This document shows, one piece after another, positions 49,977 through 59,003 of a stretch of DNA of 64,000 nucleotides. This stretch comes from Pseudoxanthomonas sp. 3HH-4 (lineage in GTDB: Bacteria > Pseudomonadota > Gammaproteobacteria > Xanthomonadales > Xanthomonadaceae). Below the pieces are notes generated by a model. The model was given only the letters and a program-made list of their open reading frames with translations. It made no database searches and had not been told where the DNA came from. A program made the translations under genes and the position numbers. The stretch spans positions 124,001 through 188,000 of the forward strand of contig NZ_VFPB01000002.1 of NCBI RefSeq assembly GCF_006716465.1. The letters run 5' to 3'. Each line of letters starts with the position of its first letter. Position 1 is the first letter of the stretch.

Positions 49977-50414
49977 ATGCGCAAGACCCTGTTGGCCGCC
50001 TGCCTGGCCGTTCCGTTGCTTGGCCTGTCGCTGTCGGCCGCCGCTGCCGATGCGACCGGGCGCTGGAAGACCATCGACAGCGATACCGGCAAGCCCAAGT
50101 CCATCGTGGAAATCACCCGTGCCGCCAACGGTACGCTGAGCGGCCGGATCATCGAGCTGCTCAATCCGAGCAAGCCGAACCCGGTCTGCGACAAGTGCAA
50201 GGACGATCGCAAGAACAAGCCGATCACCGGCATGGAGATCATCCGCGGCATGAAGGCCGATGGTGCTAATGAATGGAGCGGCGGCACGATCCTGAAGCCC
50301 GACGAAGGCAAGGTGTACAAGTCGAAGATGGAACTGATCGACGGCGGCAAGAAGCTGGAGGTGTCGGGCTGCATCGCCTTCATCTGCAAGTCGCAGACCT
50401 GGATCCGCCAGTAA
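49977..50414 (+). CDS. DUF2147 secreted protein
   Basis: A 145-residue exported protein of the DUF2147 family. It has a signal peptide to about residue 22 (LSLSAAAADA). The mature domain begins ATGRWKTIDSDTGKPKSIVEI and contains GRIIELLNP, a CDKC pair and SGCIAFICKSQTW. Family function is unknown; a calycin-like small beta-barrel is likely. ATG 49977 has a strong GGGAGGGG site and is preferred to an upstream start inside the previous terminator region. Confidence 0.9.
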   Translation: MRKTLLAACLAVPLLGLSLSAAAADATGRWKTIDSDTGKPKSIVEITRAANGTLSGRIIELLNPSKPNPVCDKCKDDRKNKPITGMEIIRGMKADGANEWSGGTILKPDEGKVYKSKMELIDGGKKLEVSGCIAFICKSQTWIRQ

Positions 50415-50433
50415 ACGCTTGTATTGAGTTCCC

Positions 50434-50459
50434 GCGGGCCCGGTCATTGCCGGGCCCGC
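50434..50459 (+). terminator. hairpin after the DUF2147 gene
   Basis: A perfect 10-bp GC stem (GCGGGCCCGG / CCGGGCCCGC) with a six-base loop, 19 bases after the stop codon. There is almost no T-run, so it is a weaker or rho-assisted terminator. Confidence 0.6.
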
Positions 50460-50495
50460 TGCATTGCAGGGGCGGAAAGGGTGCCGTTCGGTCCA

Positions 50496-50504
50496 TGCGA
50501 TAAT
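50496..50504 (+). promoter_or_regulatory. extended -10 promoter candidate for metG
   Basis: TGCGATAAT fits the extended -10 form (TGN followed by a 5/6 match to TATAAT). It lies 26 bases before the metG ATG. No good -35 is needed for this class and none is seen. Confidence 0.55.
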
Positions 50505-50530
50505 CGCGGCCCCCCGTCGCGAAGTCCGTC

Positions 50531-52591
50531 ATGAGCCGCACCGCCCTCGTCACCAACGCCCTGCCCTATGCCAACGGACCGCTGCACCTCGGTCACCTGG
50601 TGGGCTACATCCAGGGCGACATCTGGGTGCGGGCACGGCGCATGCGCGGCGACACGGTGTTCTTCGTGTGTGCCGATGACACCCACGGAACGCCGATCAT
50701 GCTGGCTGCCGAGAAGGCGGGCGTCACACCCGAAGCCTTCATCGCCGGCATCCAGGCCGGGCACGAACGCGACTTCGCCGCCTTCGGCGTGGCGTTCGAC
50801 CACTACGACTCCACCAATTCGGTCGCCAACCGCGAGCTCACGGAAGCCTTCTACAGGCGCCTGGAGGCCGGTGGCCACATCGCGCGCCGCAGCGTCGCGC
50901 AGTTCTACGACCCGGCCAAGGGCATGTTCCTGCCGGACCGTTACATCAAGGGCATCTGCCCGAACTGCGGATCCGCCGACCAGTATGGCGACAACTGCGA
51001 AGTGTGCGGGGCCACCTACGCACCGACCGAATTGAAGGAACCGAAGTCGGTGCTGTCGGGCGCCACGCCCGAGATCCGCGACTCCGAACATTACTTCTTC
51101 GAGGTCGGCCGCTTCGAGGCGTTCCTGCGGGAATGGTTGGCAGGCGACGTGGCACTGCCCGGCGTCAAGGCCAAGCTACGCGAATGGCTGGATGCGGAGG
51201 GCGGCCTGCGCGCCTGGGACATCTCGCGCGACGCGCCCTACTTCGGCTTCGAGATCCCCGGCGCACCCGGCAAGTATTTCTACGTGTGGCTGGATGCCCC
51301 GATCGGCTACCTGAGCAGCTTCCGCACGCTGTGCGCGCGCCTGGGCATGGACTTCGACCCATACCTGAAGGCCGGCACGGACGCCGAACTGCACCACTTC
51401 ATCGGCAAGGACATCGTCAATTTCCATGGCCTGTTCTGGCCTGCCGTGCTGCATGGCGTCGGCCTGCGCGCGCCCACGCGCCTGCACGTCAACGGCTACC
51501 TGACCGTGGATGGCGCGAAGATGTCCAAGTCGCGCGGTACTTTCATCATGGCGCGCACCTACCTGGATGTCGGCCTGGAGCCTGAGGCGCTGCGCTACTA
51601 CTACGCCGCCAAGTCCTCGGGGGGCGTGGATGATCTCGATCTGAACCTGGGCGACTTCATCGCACGCGTGAACGCGGACCTGGTGGGCAAGTTCGTCAAC
51701 CTGGCCAGTCGCTGCGCCGGCTTCATCGACAAGCGCTCTGAAGGGGTGCTGGCGGATGTGCTGCCCGATCCGGCGATGTACCAGCGCTTCGTCGACGCGC
51801 TCGGCCCCATCACCGAGGCCTATGAACGCAACGAACCCGCCACCGCGCTGCGCCTGACCATGGCGCTGGCCGACGAAGCCAACAAGTACATCGACGAAAA
51901 GAAGCCCTGGGTGATCGCCAAGCAGGAGGGGGCCAACGCGGACCTGCAGGCCGTCTGCACGCAAGGCCTGAACCTGTTCCGCATCCTGGCCGCCGCGCTG
52001 AAACCCGTCCTGCCGCGCACGGCGGCGGAGGCGGAAGCCTTCCTGAGCGCGCCGGTGATGCTGTGGGGCGATGTGGCTGCGCCGCTGCTGGGCCACACCA
52101 TCCAGCCCTACTCGCCGCTGTTCACCCGTATCGACCCGAAACTGATCGACGCCATGACCGACGCCTCCAAGGACACCCTCGCCGCACCCGCACCTGCCGT
52201 AGCGGAGAAGAAGACGGAAACGAAACCCGTGACAACGGCGGAACCCAAGGACGGCGCGAGCGTCATCGGGATCGAAGATTTCACCAAGCTCGACCTGCGC
52301 ATCGGCAAGGTGCTGGAATGCGGCTTCGTCGACGGTTCCGACAAGCTGCTGCGCTTCCTGCTGGACGCGGGCGACCTGGGCCAGCGACAGATCTTCTCAG
52401 GCATCCGCACCAGCTACGGCGAGCCGGAGAAGCTGGTGGGTCGCAACGTGGTGTTCATCGCCAATCTCGCCCCGCGCAAGATGCGCTTCGGTGTCAGCGA
52501 GGGCATGATCCTGTCGGCCGGCTTCGATGGTGGCGCACTGGCGCTGCTGGATGCGGATGCCGGCGCCCTGCCCGGCATGCCGGTGCGCTGA
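50531..52591 (+). CDS. metG: methionyl-tRNA synthetase
   Basis: MetG charges tRNA-Met. The 686-residue class I synthetase has HLGH (19-22), a zinc knuckle C143-x2-C146-x9-C156-x2-C159, and KMSKS in [12 protein letters not shown]. An anticodon-binding domain ([14 protein letters not shown]) follows, then a linker rich in K/E/T/A, and a C-terminal EMAP/Trbp tRNA-binding dimerisation domain ([19 protein letters not shown] onward). It is a full-length dimeric form like E. coli MetG. Confidence 0.98.
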   Translation: MSRTALVTNALPYANGPLHLGHLVGYIQGDIWVRARRMRGDTVFFVCADDTHGTPIMLAAEKAGVTPEAFIAGIQAGHERDFAAFGVAFDHYDSTNSVANRELTEAFYRRLEAGGHIARRSVAQFYDPAKGMFLPDRYIKGICPNCGSADQYGDNCEVCGATYAPTELKEPKSVLSGATPEIRDSEHYFFEVGRFEAFLREWLAGDVALPGVKAKLREWLDAEGGLRAWDISRDAPYFGFEIPGAPGKYFYVWLDAPIGYLSSFRTLCARLGMDFDPYLKAGTDAELHHFIGKDIVNFHGLFWPAVLHGVGLRAPTRLHVNGYLTVDGAKMSKSRGTFIMARTYLDVGLEPEALRYYYAAKSSGGVDDLDLNLGDFIARVNADLVGKFVNLASRCAGFIDKRSEGVLADVLPDPAMYQRFVDALGPITEAYERNEPATALRLTMALADEANKYIDEKKPWVIAKQEGANADLQAVCTQGLNLFRILAAALKPVLPRTAAEAEAFLSAPVMLWGDVAAPLLGHTIQPYSPLFTRIDPKLIDAMTDASKDTLAAPAPAVAEKKTETKPVTTAEPKDGASVIGIEDFTKLDLRIGKVLECGFVDGSDKLLRFLLDAGDLGQRQIFSGIRTSYGEPEKLVGRNVVFIANLAPRKMRFGVSEGMILSAGFDGGALALLDADAGALPGMPVR

Positions 52592-52613
52592 TCCGCGCGG
52601 TCGCACCTCGGCG

Positions 52614-53030
52614 ATGAACGCCGATCTGGTCGAACGACTGGACCGCCTGTTGCCGCAGACCCAATGCGGCCAATGCGGTTACGACGGTTGCCTGCCTTAT
52701 GCGCAGGCAATGGCGCGTGGCGACACCGGCGTTGACCATTGCCCGCCCGGCGGCGATGAGGGCGCGCGGGCTCTCGCCAGGGTACTGGAAGTACCGCCGC
52801 TGCCCTACGACCGCACGCGCGGCACCCACAAGCCGGCCATCGTCGCGGTGGTGGTCGAGGCCGACTGCATCGGCTGCACGAAGTGCATCCAGGCCTGTCC
52901 CGTGGATGCCATCATCGGCGGCGCCAAACACATGCACGTGGTGATCGATCCGCTGTGCACCGGCTGCGAACTCTGCGTGCCTGCGTGCCCGGTGGACTGC
53001 ATCGTGATGGAGCCGGTCCAGGCGCCCTGA
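52614..53030 (+). CDS. rnfB: RnfB-like soluble ferredoxin
   Basis: A 138-residue protein with a four-cysteine Fe-S domain (C18, C21, C26, C43; CGQCGYDGC) and a two-cluster ferredoxin domain: C85, C88, C91, C95 and C115, C118, C121, C125. This is the domain order of RnfB/RsxB. It lacks the N-terminal membrane helix, and no rnfA, C, D, G or E gene is nearby. So it may be a free electron carrier that only shares the RnfB architecture. It follows metG by 22 bases and is likely co-transcribed with it. Confidence 0.85.
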   Translation: MNADLVERLDRLLPQTQCGQCGYDGCLPYAQAMARGDTGVDHCPPGGDEGARALARVLEVPPLPYDRTRGTHKPAIVAVVVEADCIGCTKCIQACPVDAIIGGAKHMHVVIDPLCTGCELCVPACPVDCIVMEPVQAP

Positions 53031-53042
53031 GTTCCAGGCCGG

Positions 53043-53978
53043 TCAACGACCGCCGTTCGCGCATGCCGAGCACACGCGCTCGACCGCATACCCCTGCGCC
53101 TTCAGTTTCTCCACCACGCCGTCCTTGCCCAACAGATGCAAGGCGCCGACGACGACCAGTGCATCGTCATCTCCGGGCTGGGTGAGGATCTGCCGGATCT
53201 TCGGCACCCATGCGTCGTTGCGATCCACATTGATGCGCTGGTACAGGCGCGGGTACTGGCGCTTCATGTCGGCTGCCATGCCGGCCCAGAGGCCTTCTGC
53301 ATCGCCGCGACGCCAGGCCTGGTGCAGTCGCTCGGTTTCCGCCGACCCCTTGTCGGCCTGTTCCAGCGCCTCGGTGATGAACTGGCGCTGCTCGCTGGCG
53401 TCCATGCCGTCCAGCACGCCGATCTGTTCCCGCGCCCGCTCCAACCCGCCCGTCGGCTTGCCGGCGACCTTGGCCTTGTCCATGAAGTGGTTGTCCAGGC
53501 CCAGCTTCGGATCCAATCCCTGCTTGGTCATCTCGACGATGCTGATGGTGAGGCCGACGAACCAAGGCTCGAAACCATTGAAGGTCGCCAGCGGCACACC
53601 GTTCTTGCCGGCCCACGCGTCAAGCCGGGACCATGTCACCGCGTCCAGGTCCTGCTGGAGCGTCTTGCCATCGGTGCGCATGGCCGCCTGCATCATCAAC
53701 TGCGGCAGCGCCGGGGATTGCATTTCCTCGGGCGACAGTTCGAACAACAGTCGCTCGGCATCGGCGAATGCGGCGTCGACGTCGGCGGAGAGGGGATAGT
53801 CGCTGGTCCGCAGCAGGTGGAACGAGCCGAGCAGGTAAACCGCGTTGTCCTTGTCGGACACCTTCCACAGCAGCGGTACGGGCGCTCCCGTCGCCTTGGG
53901 GGCGTCTGCCGCCAGCACGGACGCGCTGCCCAGCAGCCCGATCAGCACGAGGGTTTTCAGCGATTGGCGCAACAGCAT
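53043..53978 (-). CDS. TraB/GumN family protein
   Basis: A 311-residue protein of the TraB/GumN family with a signal peptide (to about residue 23, SVLAADA). The family metalloprotease-like motifs are GSFHLL near residue 51 and GALHLLGKDG near the C-terminus, with a conserved MLMQAAM-like helix between. Xanthomonas GumN lies at the xanthan gene cluster but is not needed for polymer synthesis; its function is unclear. ATG 53978 has an AAGGAAGG site. It is 13 bases after the DUF1684 gene. Confidence 0.9.
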   Translation of the reverse strand: MLLRQSLKTLVLIGLLGSASVLAADAPKATGAPVPLLWKVSDKDNAVYLLGSFHLLRTSDYPLSADVDAAFADAERLLFELSPEEMQSPALPQLMMQAAMRTDGKTLQQDLDAVTWSRLDAWAGKNGVPLATFNGFEPWFVGLTISIVEMTKQGLDPKLGLDNHFMDKAKVAGKPTGGLERAREQIGVLDGMDASEQRQFITEALEQADKGSAETERLHQAWRRGDAEGLWAGMAADMKRQYPRLYQRINVDRNDAWVPKIRQILTQPGDDDALVVVGALHLLGKDGVVEKLKAQGYAVERVCSACANGGR

Positions 53979-53991
53979 CGGATCCTTCCTT

Positions 53992-54930
53992 TCAGAGCAC
54001 TTTGATGGGCTTTGCATATGCCTTTTCACCCGCATCGACCAGCAGGTCGAGCCGGTTCTCCGCCGGTGGCAGCGGACAGGTGGCGTACGGCGTGAACGCG
54101 CACGGCGGGTTGTAGGCGCGGTTGAAGTCCAGCACCACCTTGCCGTTGCTGGGTCCGTCCGCATCGAGGAAACGACCCGCAGGATAGCTGCCGTGCCCAC
54201 TGGTGCGGTCGGCCAGCACGAAGAACAACGGCCCCTGCGGCGGACCCAGGGCTTCGAGCCGGAACGTCTTGCCGTCGCGTTCGAATTCGACCGCGCCGGG
54301 ATTCGGTGACTCGTTGGTCACGCCGATCACGTCCACGATGGTCAACGTCTTGCCCGGCGGGTGCGCGATGTAGCGCCCCTCCACGCGCCAGGCTTCCTGG
54401 ATAGGCCAGTAGTCCAGTCCCACGAACTGCGTACGCGACTCGGCATCGGCATGCTTCACGCGCAAGGCGTGCCGTCCTCCGCGTTCGATGACCGACAGCG
54501 TGCCCTTGCCTTCATCGAATCCGACGGTGCTTGGCGAAGGATCGCGATCACTCTGCAATTCCACGCGTCCCTTCAGCGGTTCGCCGTCGAACGTCAGGTC
54601 GCCGCCGCGCTCGGGCGTGAAGAAGATGCGGCCTTCCTGCTGGGTCAACATGCCCATCTTCGCCGGGCCCACGGCGAGCTTGATGCCACTGGCCGGTCCG
54701 CTGCCGAGGAAGTGCGATTTCAGTTCGATCCAGTGCAGGCCGACGAGGCTGGTCCAGCCGTCCGGTGCCACGAGCTCATTCTTCCGCTGCTCGCGCCAGG
54801 CGGTGTTGTCGGCCAGGAAGCCGGCATCCACGACCTTGCCGGTCGTCGCGCCCTTCCCGCCATCACCCCCACACGCGGCCAGCAGGCCCAGCAGCATGGC
54901 CATCCCCAGCCATCCCGTGTTCTTCCCCAT
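53992..54930 (-). CDS. DUF1684 lipoprotein
   Basis: A 312-residue protein with a type II signal peptide (LLGLLAACGG, lipobox Cys about residue 20) and a DUF1684 domain. Recognisable blocks are AWREQRKNELVAPDGWTSLVG, GLDYWPIQEAW and LDFNRAYNPPCAFTPYATCPLPP. Members are found across many bacteria, with no confirmed activity. It begins one base after mutL ends, so it is part of the nnr-tsaE-amidase-mutL transcript or read-through from it. Confidence 0.9.
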   Translation of the reverse strand: MGKNTGWLGMAMLLGLLAACGGDGGKGATTGKVVDAGFLADNTAWREQRKNELVAPDGWTSLVGLHWIELKSHFLGSGPASGIKLAVGPAKMGMLTQQEGRIFFTPERGGDLTFDGEPLKGRVELQSDRDPSPSTVGFDEGKGTLSVIERGGRHALRVKHADAESRTQFVGLDYWPIQEAWRVEGRYIAHPPGKTLTIVDVIGVTNESPNPGAVEFERDGKTFRLEALGPPQGPLFFVLADRTSGHGSYPAGRFLDADGPSNGKVVLDFNRAYNPPCAFTPYATCPLPPAENRLDLLVDAGEKAYAKPIKVL

Positions 54931-54931
54931 T

Positions 54932-56737
54932 TCAGCGTCCTCGCAGGAACCAGCGGTCGATCTCGCTCAACGAAAAGCGCGTCCAGGTCGGACGGCCATG
55001 GTTGCATTGCCCGGAGCGCTCGGTGATTTCCATCTCGCGCAGCAGTGCATTCATTTCAGGCAGCGTGAGGCGCCGGTTGGCACGCACGGCGCCGTGGCAG
55101 GCCATCGTCGCCAGCAGTTCGTCGCGGGCGGCGGCGACGCGCCGGCTTTCGCCATGCTCGCGCAGGTCCGCCAGCACGTCGCGCAGCAATGCCTCCGGCT
55201 CGGCATTGGACAGCAGGGCCGGGATGCTGCGCACGCTCAGCGACTGCGGACCGCTGCGGGTGACATCGAACCCCAGCGCAGCGAGCGTGGAGGCCTCGCG
55301 CTCGGCCACGTCCGCCTCACGCTCGGCCACCGCCAGCACCAGCGGCACGAGCAGCGGCTGGGTCCGCAGGCCGATGCTGTCGTGCGCGCCCTTCAGTTTT
55401 TCGTAGCCGATGCGTTCGTGGGCAGCGTGCATGTCCACGACGATCAGCCCGTCGGCGTTCTCCGCCAGGATATAGATGCCATGCAACTGCGCGATGGCAA
55501 AGCCCAGTGGAGGAATGCCTTCCGCGTCGTTCGCCGGCATCATCGGCGTGGATGACGGGGAATACATCGCCTGCGAGTCCGGGGACGTCGCGGGCGCGGA
55601 CGCATAGAGCGCTGCGTATGCCGCCGGCGCCTCGGCCACGTTGAGTCCCAGCGGAGACTGCTGCGTGGGCATCCACGCCGAAGGCACGGACGTGGCGGAT
55701 TGCGGCGCAAACGGCGGTGCAGCGCTGCCCTGCGGCACCATGCCCGCCCGCGTCTCCGCCAGGGCTTCATGCAGCGTGCGGTAGACGAAGTCGTGGATCA
55801 ATCGCGTGTCGCGGAAGCGGACTTCATGCTTGGCGGGGTGGACGTTCACGTCCACGCGCGTGGGATCGAGCTCCAGGAACAGCACGTACGCAGGCTGGCG
55901 GCCATGGAACAGCACATCCTGATAGGCCATCTTCACCGCATGCGCGATGTTGCGGTCGCGCACGGAACGTCCGTTGACGTACACGTACTGCTGGTCGGCG
56001 CTGGCCCGTGAGTAACCGGGCTGCGCGATCCAGCCGTGCAGGCGCAGGCCCGCGGCGGCATGGTCCACGCGCAGCGCGCTGCGCGCGAACTCCTCGCCCA
56101 GCGTCTCGCCCAATCGCGCAAGCGATTCCAGTTCATCGGCCTTGTATCGCCGCGACGGACGCCCGTTGTGCGACACCCGCAATTCGATGTCGGGGCGCGC
56201 CAGCGCCAACGACCGCAACCACTCCTCGATGTGGCCCATCTCGGTGCGTTCGGCACGCAGGAACTTGCGCCGCGCCGGCACGTTGTAGAACAGTTCGCGC
56301 ACTTCCACCGTGGTACCGACCCCGTGCGGCTTGGGCGCCACTTCACCGACCTTGCCGCCTTCCACCTGCAGCGATGCGCCATGCTCGTCCTGCGCGCGCC
56401 GCGAGGTCAGGGCAAAGCGGCTGACCGAGGCGATCGACGGCAGGGCTTCACCGCGGAAGCCGAGCGTGGCCACCGCTTCCAGGTCGTCGAGCGAAGCGAT
56501 CTTGCTGGTGGCGTGGCGCGACACCGCCAACGGCAGTTCGTCCGGCGCGATGCCGCCGCCGTCGTCGCGGATGCGGATCAGGCGGACGCCGCCCTCTTCC
56601 AGGTCGATGTCGACGCGGCGAGCGCCGGCATCGAGCGCGTTCTCCACCAGTTCCTTGACCACGGACGCGGGGCGTTCGACGACTTCGCCGGCAGCGATCT
56701 GGTTGATGAGGGTATCGGGGAGCTGACGGATCGGCAC
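54932..56737 (-). CDS. mutL: DNA mismatch repair protein MutL
   Basis: MutL is the GHKL ATPase that links MutS mismatch recognition to strand incision. The 601-residue protein has the N-terminal [26 protein letters not shown] block (about residues 13-38), DDGGGI, and [14 protein letters not shown] proline/serine-rich linker and a C-terminal dimerisation domain ([19 protein letters not shown]...[13 protein letters not shown]) follow. The endonuclease DQHAxExxxxE motif is replaced by DMHAAHERI, with no QHA-type metal site seen elsewhere, as expected where a MutH-type or similar system is used. Confidence 0.96.
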   Translation of the reverse strand: MPIRQLPDTLINQIAAGEVVERPASVVKELVENALDAGARRVDIDLEEGGVRLIRIRDDGGGIAPDELPLAVSRHATSKIASLDDLEAVATLGFRGEALPSIASVSRFALTSRRAQDEHGASLQVEGGKVGEVAPKPHGVGTTVEVRELFYNVPARRKFLRAERTEMGHIEEWLRSLALARPDIELRVSHNGRPSRRYKADELESLARLGETLGEEFARSALRVDHAAAGLRLHGWIAQPGYSRASADQQYVYVNGRSVRDRNIAHAVKMAYQDVLFHGRQPAYVLFLELDPTRVDVNVHPAKHEVRFRDTRLIHDFVYRTLHEALAETRAGMVPQGSAAPPFAPQSATSVPSAWMPTQQSPLGLNVAEAPAAYAALYASAPATSPDSQAMYSPSSTPMMPANDAEGIPPLGFAIAQLHGIYILAENADGLIVVDMHAAHERIGYEKLKGAHDSIGLRTQPLLVPLVLAVAEREADVAEREASTLAALGFDVTRSGPQSLSVRSIPALLSNAEPEALLRDVLADLREHGESRRVAAARDELLATMACHGAVRANRRLTLPEMNALLREMEITERSGQCNHGRPTWTRFSLSEIDRWFLRGR

Positions 56738-56802
56738 GTGCTGGCGGCGCTGACGCGCCGTCCCGGGGAATCAGACGTGATGATAGCCGAGCGCGTGCGG
56801 GA

Positions 56803-58395
56803 TCAGGGCGCGCCCGCAGCGCCACCGGCGGCGACGGTACGCGCCTCGGCTTCCGCCTGCGCGCGCGCGGCGAACAACGTGCCCGGCGGCGGCTGGCGGG
56901 TGAAGTAGGACTGGATGCCTTCCAGCACGGCGCTTGCCACCTTGCGCTGGTGGGCCGGGTCGAACAGGCGCTTCTCCTCGTCCGGATTGGAGATGAAACC
57001 CGTCTCCACCAGCATCGCCGGCATGTCGGAGTTGCGCAGGACTTCGAAATTGGCGAACTCGATCTGCGGCTTGTGGGTCTTGCCCAACCCCTTCAGCGAG
57101 GTCAGCACGTGCCCTGCCGCGTCCTGCGATGCTTTCATGTGGCCGCTCTGGGCGAGATCCAGCAACACGTTCGACAGCGTGTCCTTGGTCAGGCGCACAC
57201 CGCCGACCAGGTCGGATGCGTTTTCCTTGTCGGCCAGCCAACGCGCGTGCTGCGACGACGCGCCGCGCAACGACAGCACGTAGACGGACGAGCCCCAGGC
57301 GCTACGGTTCTCCGCAGCATCCGCATGGATCGATACGAACATGTCGGCTTTCGCACCGCGCGCCTTGCGGGCACGTTGCGGGCGTTCCACATAGACGTCG
57401 GTATCTCGGACCAGATAGGCCCTCATGCCCGGCGTGGCATTGATCTGCCGGGCCAGTTCCTTGGAGATGGCCAGCACTGCATGCTTCTCGTAGCGGCCAC
57501 TGGGGCCGATCGCGCCCGGATCCTGGCCGCCGTGACCGGGATCGATGGCCACAACGAGCGGTCGCGTACCGGCAATGAGGCTGCTGGAAGGCTTCGGAGC
57601 CTCCGATGCGGGTACGGTTCCGCTCGCCGGCGTGACGGCCGAGCCAGGTACAGGGGTCGGCTGACCGGTGGCGATGGTATAGGCAGGACGCTCGCCGCCC
57701 ACCGTGGATGCCGGCGCGGTGGGCGGCGTCGACTGGCCGTTGAGGATGGCCTGCGGCGAGGGCGTCGTGGCGGCGCTCCCGACCGTCGTGGGTGCCGATG
57801 GTGCCGGCACGGTTGCGGCGGGTGCACTCCCTGCCTGCACCACCTGCGCGGTCAGCAACGCGGTGGCGCGGGCGGCATCAGCCTGCGGCGAGGCAGTCGA
57901 TGCGGCAGTCGACGCGACCGTGGTCGGTACCGTCGTTGCCTGCGTGGACGGGGCCGTGGGCGCCAGGGCCGTGGGTGCGGGCACGCCATCGCCGGGCCAT
58001 TCGATCACCAGGCGCGAGGTCCCACCGGCCTGCTCCATGCGGGGCTTCATCGCGGCAACCGGCGATGCCAGGTCGAACACGATGCGCAGGGTGGTGGGAT
58101 CGGGCTGGCCGGTACGGACTGCACGCACGATGCCCGCAGGCACGGGCAGACGCAGGCCTGCCTTCGCTTTCGAGGCCGGCAGGTCGACAACCAGCCGGTC
58201 CGGTGCTTTCAGCGTCAGGGTCTTGTACTGCCCGGCGCCCGCAAGCTGGATCTCCGCCCGTGTGCCGGTGCTGCCCTGGCTCAGGCTGACGGCGGTGACT
58301 TCACCCGCGCGCAGCCCGCAAGGCGCCAACGCCAGCAAGCCCGAAAGGGCAAGACGTAACGCAGCGGCGGTTGTGGTGGGCATCCCCGGGATCAT
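56803..58395 (-). CDS. N-acetylmuramoyl-L-alanine amidase (AmiC/AmiB type, AMIN + Amidase_3)
   Basis: A 530-residue exported cell-division amidase that removes stem peptides from septal peptidoglycan. It has a signal peptide (about residues 8-28) and an AMIN domain (about 30-135, ALKAPDRLVVDLP-like core). A long Ala/Thr/Pro/Ser linker (about 140-275) and the zinc amidase domain (VVAIDPGHGGQDPGA with His, EKHAV Glu, SIHADA His, ETGFISN Glu) follow. The linker is unusually long and repetitive. Start is 58395 or 58383 (MPTTTAAAL), with no decisive ribosome site. It corresponds to amiB in E. coli synteny. Confidence 0.93.
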   Translation of the reverse strand: MIPGMPTTTAAALRLALSGLLALAPCGLRAGEVTAVSLSQGSTGTRAEIQLAGAGQYKTLTLKAPDRLVVDLPASKAKAGLRLPVPAGIVRAVRTGQPDPTTLRIVFDLASPVAAMKPRMEQAGGTSRLVIEWPGDGVPAPTALAPTAPSTQATTVPTTVASTAASTASPQADAARATALLTAQVVQAGSAPAATVPAPSAPTTVGSAATTPSPQAILNGQSTPPTAPASTVGGERPAYTIATGQPTPVPGSAVTPASGTVPASEAPKPSSSLIAGTRPLVVAIDPGHGGQDPGAIGPSGRYEKHAVLAISKELARQINATPGMRAYLVRDTDVYVERPQRARKARGAKADMFVSIHADAAENRSAWGSSVYVLSLRGASSQHARWLADKENASDLVGGVRLTKDTLSNVLLDLAQSGHMKASQDAAGHVLTSLKGLGKTHKPQIEFANFEVLRNSDMPAMLVETGFISNPDEEKRLFDPAHQRKVASAVLEGIQSYFTRQPPPGTLFAARAQAEAEARTVAAGGAAGAP

Positions 58396-58470
58396 GCCGC
58401 GGATTCAAGCACCATCGAGTCACAAATGCAAGGAATTTTCCCTTAATAATCCGTGACCTGCCGGATGTTC

Positions 58471-58953
58471 CTAACCAGCCTGGAGAGATGGCGCATGCAA
58501 CTGCCTTGCTTCAGCCAGCCGGAACAGCCACTGCTCCCCGGCCTCGGACGACGCGACAAGGCGCGCCGAGCGCCCCTCCCCCTCCACGTCCAGCAGCACC
58601 TTCAGGTCTGCCTGCGGCAGCGCCGCAATGCCACGCTCGGGCCATTCCACCAGCCAGAGCACCGCAGCGCCTTCATCCAGGCCCAGGAATTCGAGTTCAC
58701 CGGCATCGCCGATGCGGTAGAGATCCAGATGCCAGGCTTCGCCACTTTCCAGAGGGTAGCGCTCCACCAGCGTATAGGTCGGGCTGCGGATCGCGCCGGT
58801 CACCCCCAGCGCGCGCAGCAGGGCACGCGCCAAAGTCGATTTGCCCGCGCCCAGGTCTCCCTGCAGGTGCACTACGGCAGTTTGCGGACGGGTGCGGGCC
58901 AGCGCTTGGCCCAACGCTTCGGTGGCGTCGCTGTCGGCGAGAAGGATGTGCAT
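58471..58953 (-). CDS. tsaE: tRNA threonylcarbamoyladenosine biosynthesis ATPase TsaE
   Basis: TsaE is the ATPase of the TsaBDE complex that makes t6A37 in tRNAs. The 160-residue protein has Walker A LQGDLGAGKST (about residues 30-40), SPTYTLVERY, and HLDLYRIGDAGELEFLGLDE. It lies 50 bases after nnr and 75 bases before the amidase, the E. coli-like order. Confidence 0.97.
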   Translation of the reverse strand: MHILLADSDATEALGQALARTRPQTAVVHLQGDLGAGKSTLARALLRALGVTGAIRSPTYTLVERYPLESGEAWHLDLYRIGDAGELEFLGLDEGAAVLWLVEWPERGIAALPQADLKVLLDVEGEGRSARLVASSEAGEQWLFRLAEARQLHAPSLQAG

Positions 58954-59003
58954 GTCCGGATTCTACGGGGTTGCCAACGTCGGGCGACTCGCTTGCGTGC
59001 GCG

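Noticed and set aside
48813..50447. A 544-codon minus-strand frame over the S9 peptidase and DUF2147 genes
   Set aside because: It crosses two convincing genes, two terminators and a ribosome site; composition is that of a shadow frame.
52614..53030. A complete Rnf/Rsx electron-transport operon
   Set aside because: Only the RnfB-like protein is present; flanking genes are metG and a GumN protein.
54932..56737. MutL with its own endonuclease activity
   Set aside because: No DQHAxExxxxE-type metal motif is visible; DMHAAHERI occupies the related place.
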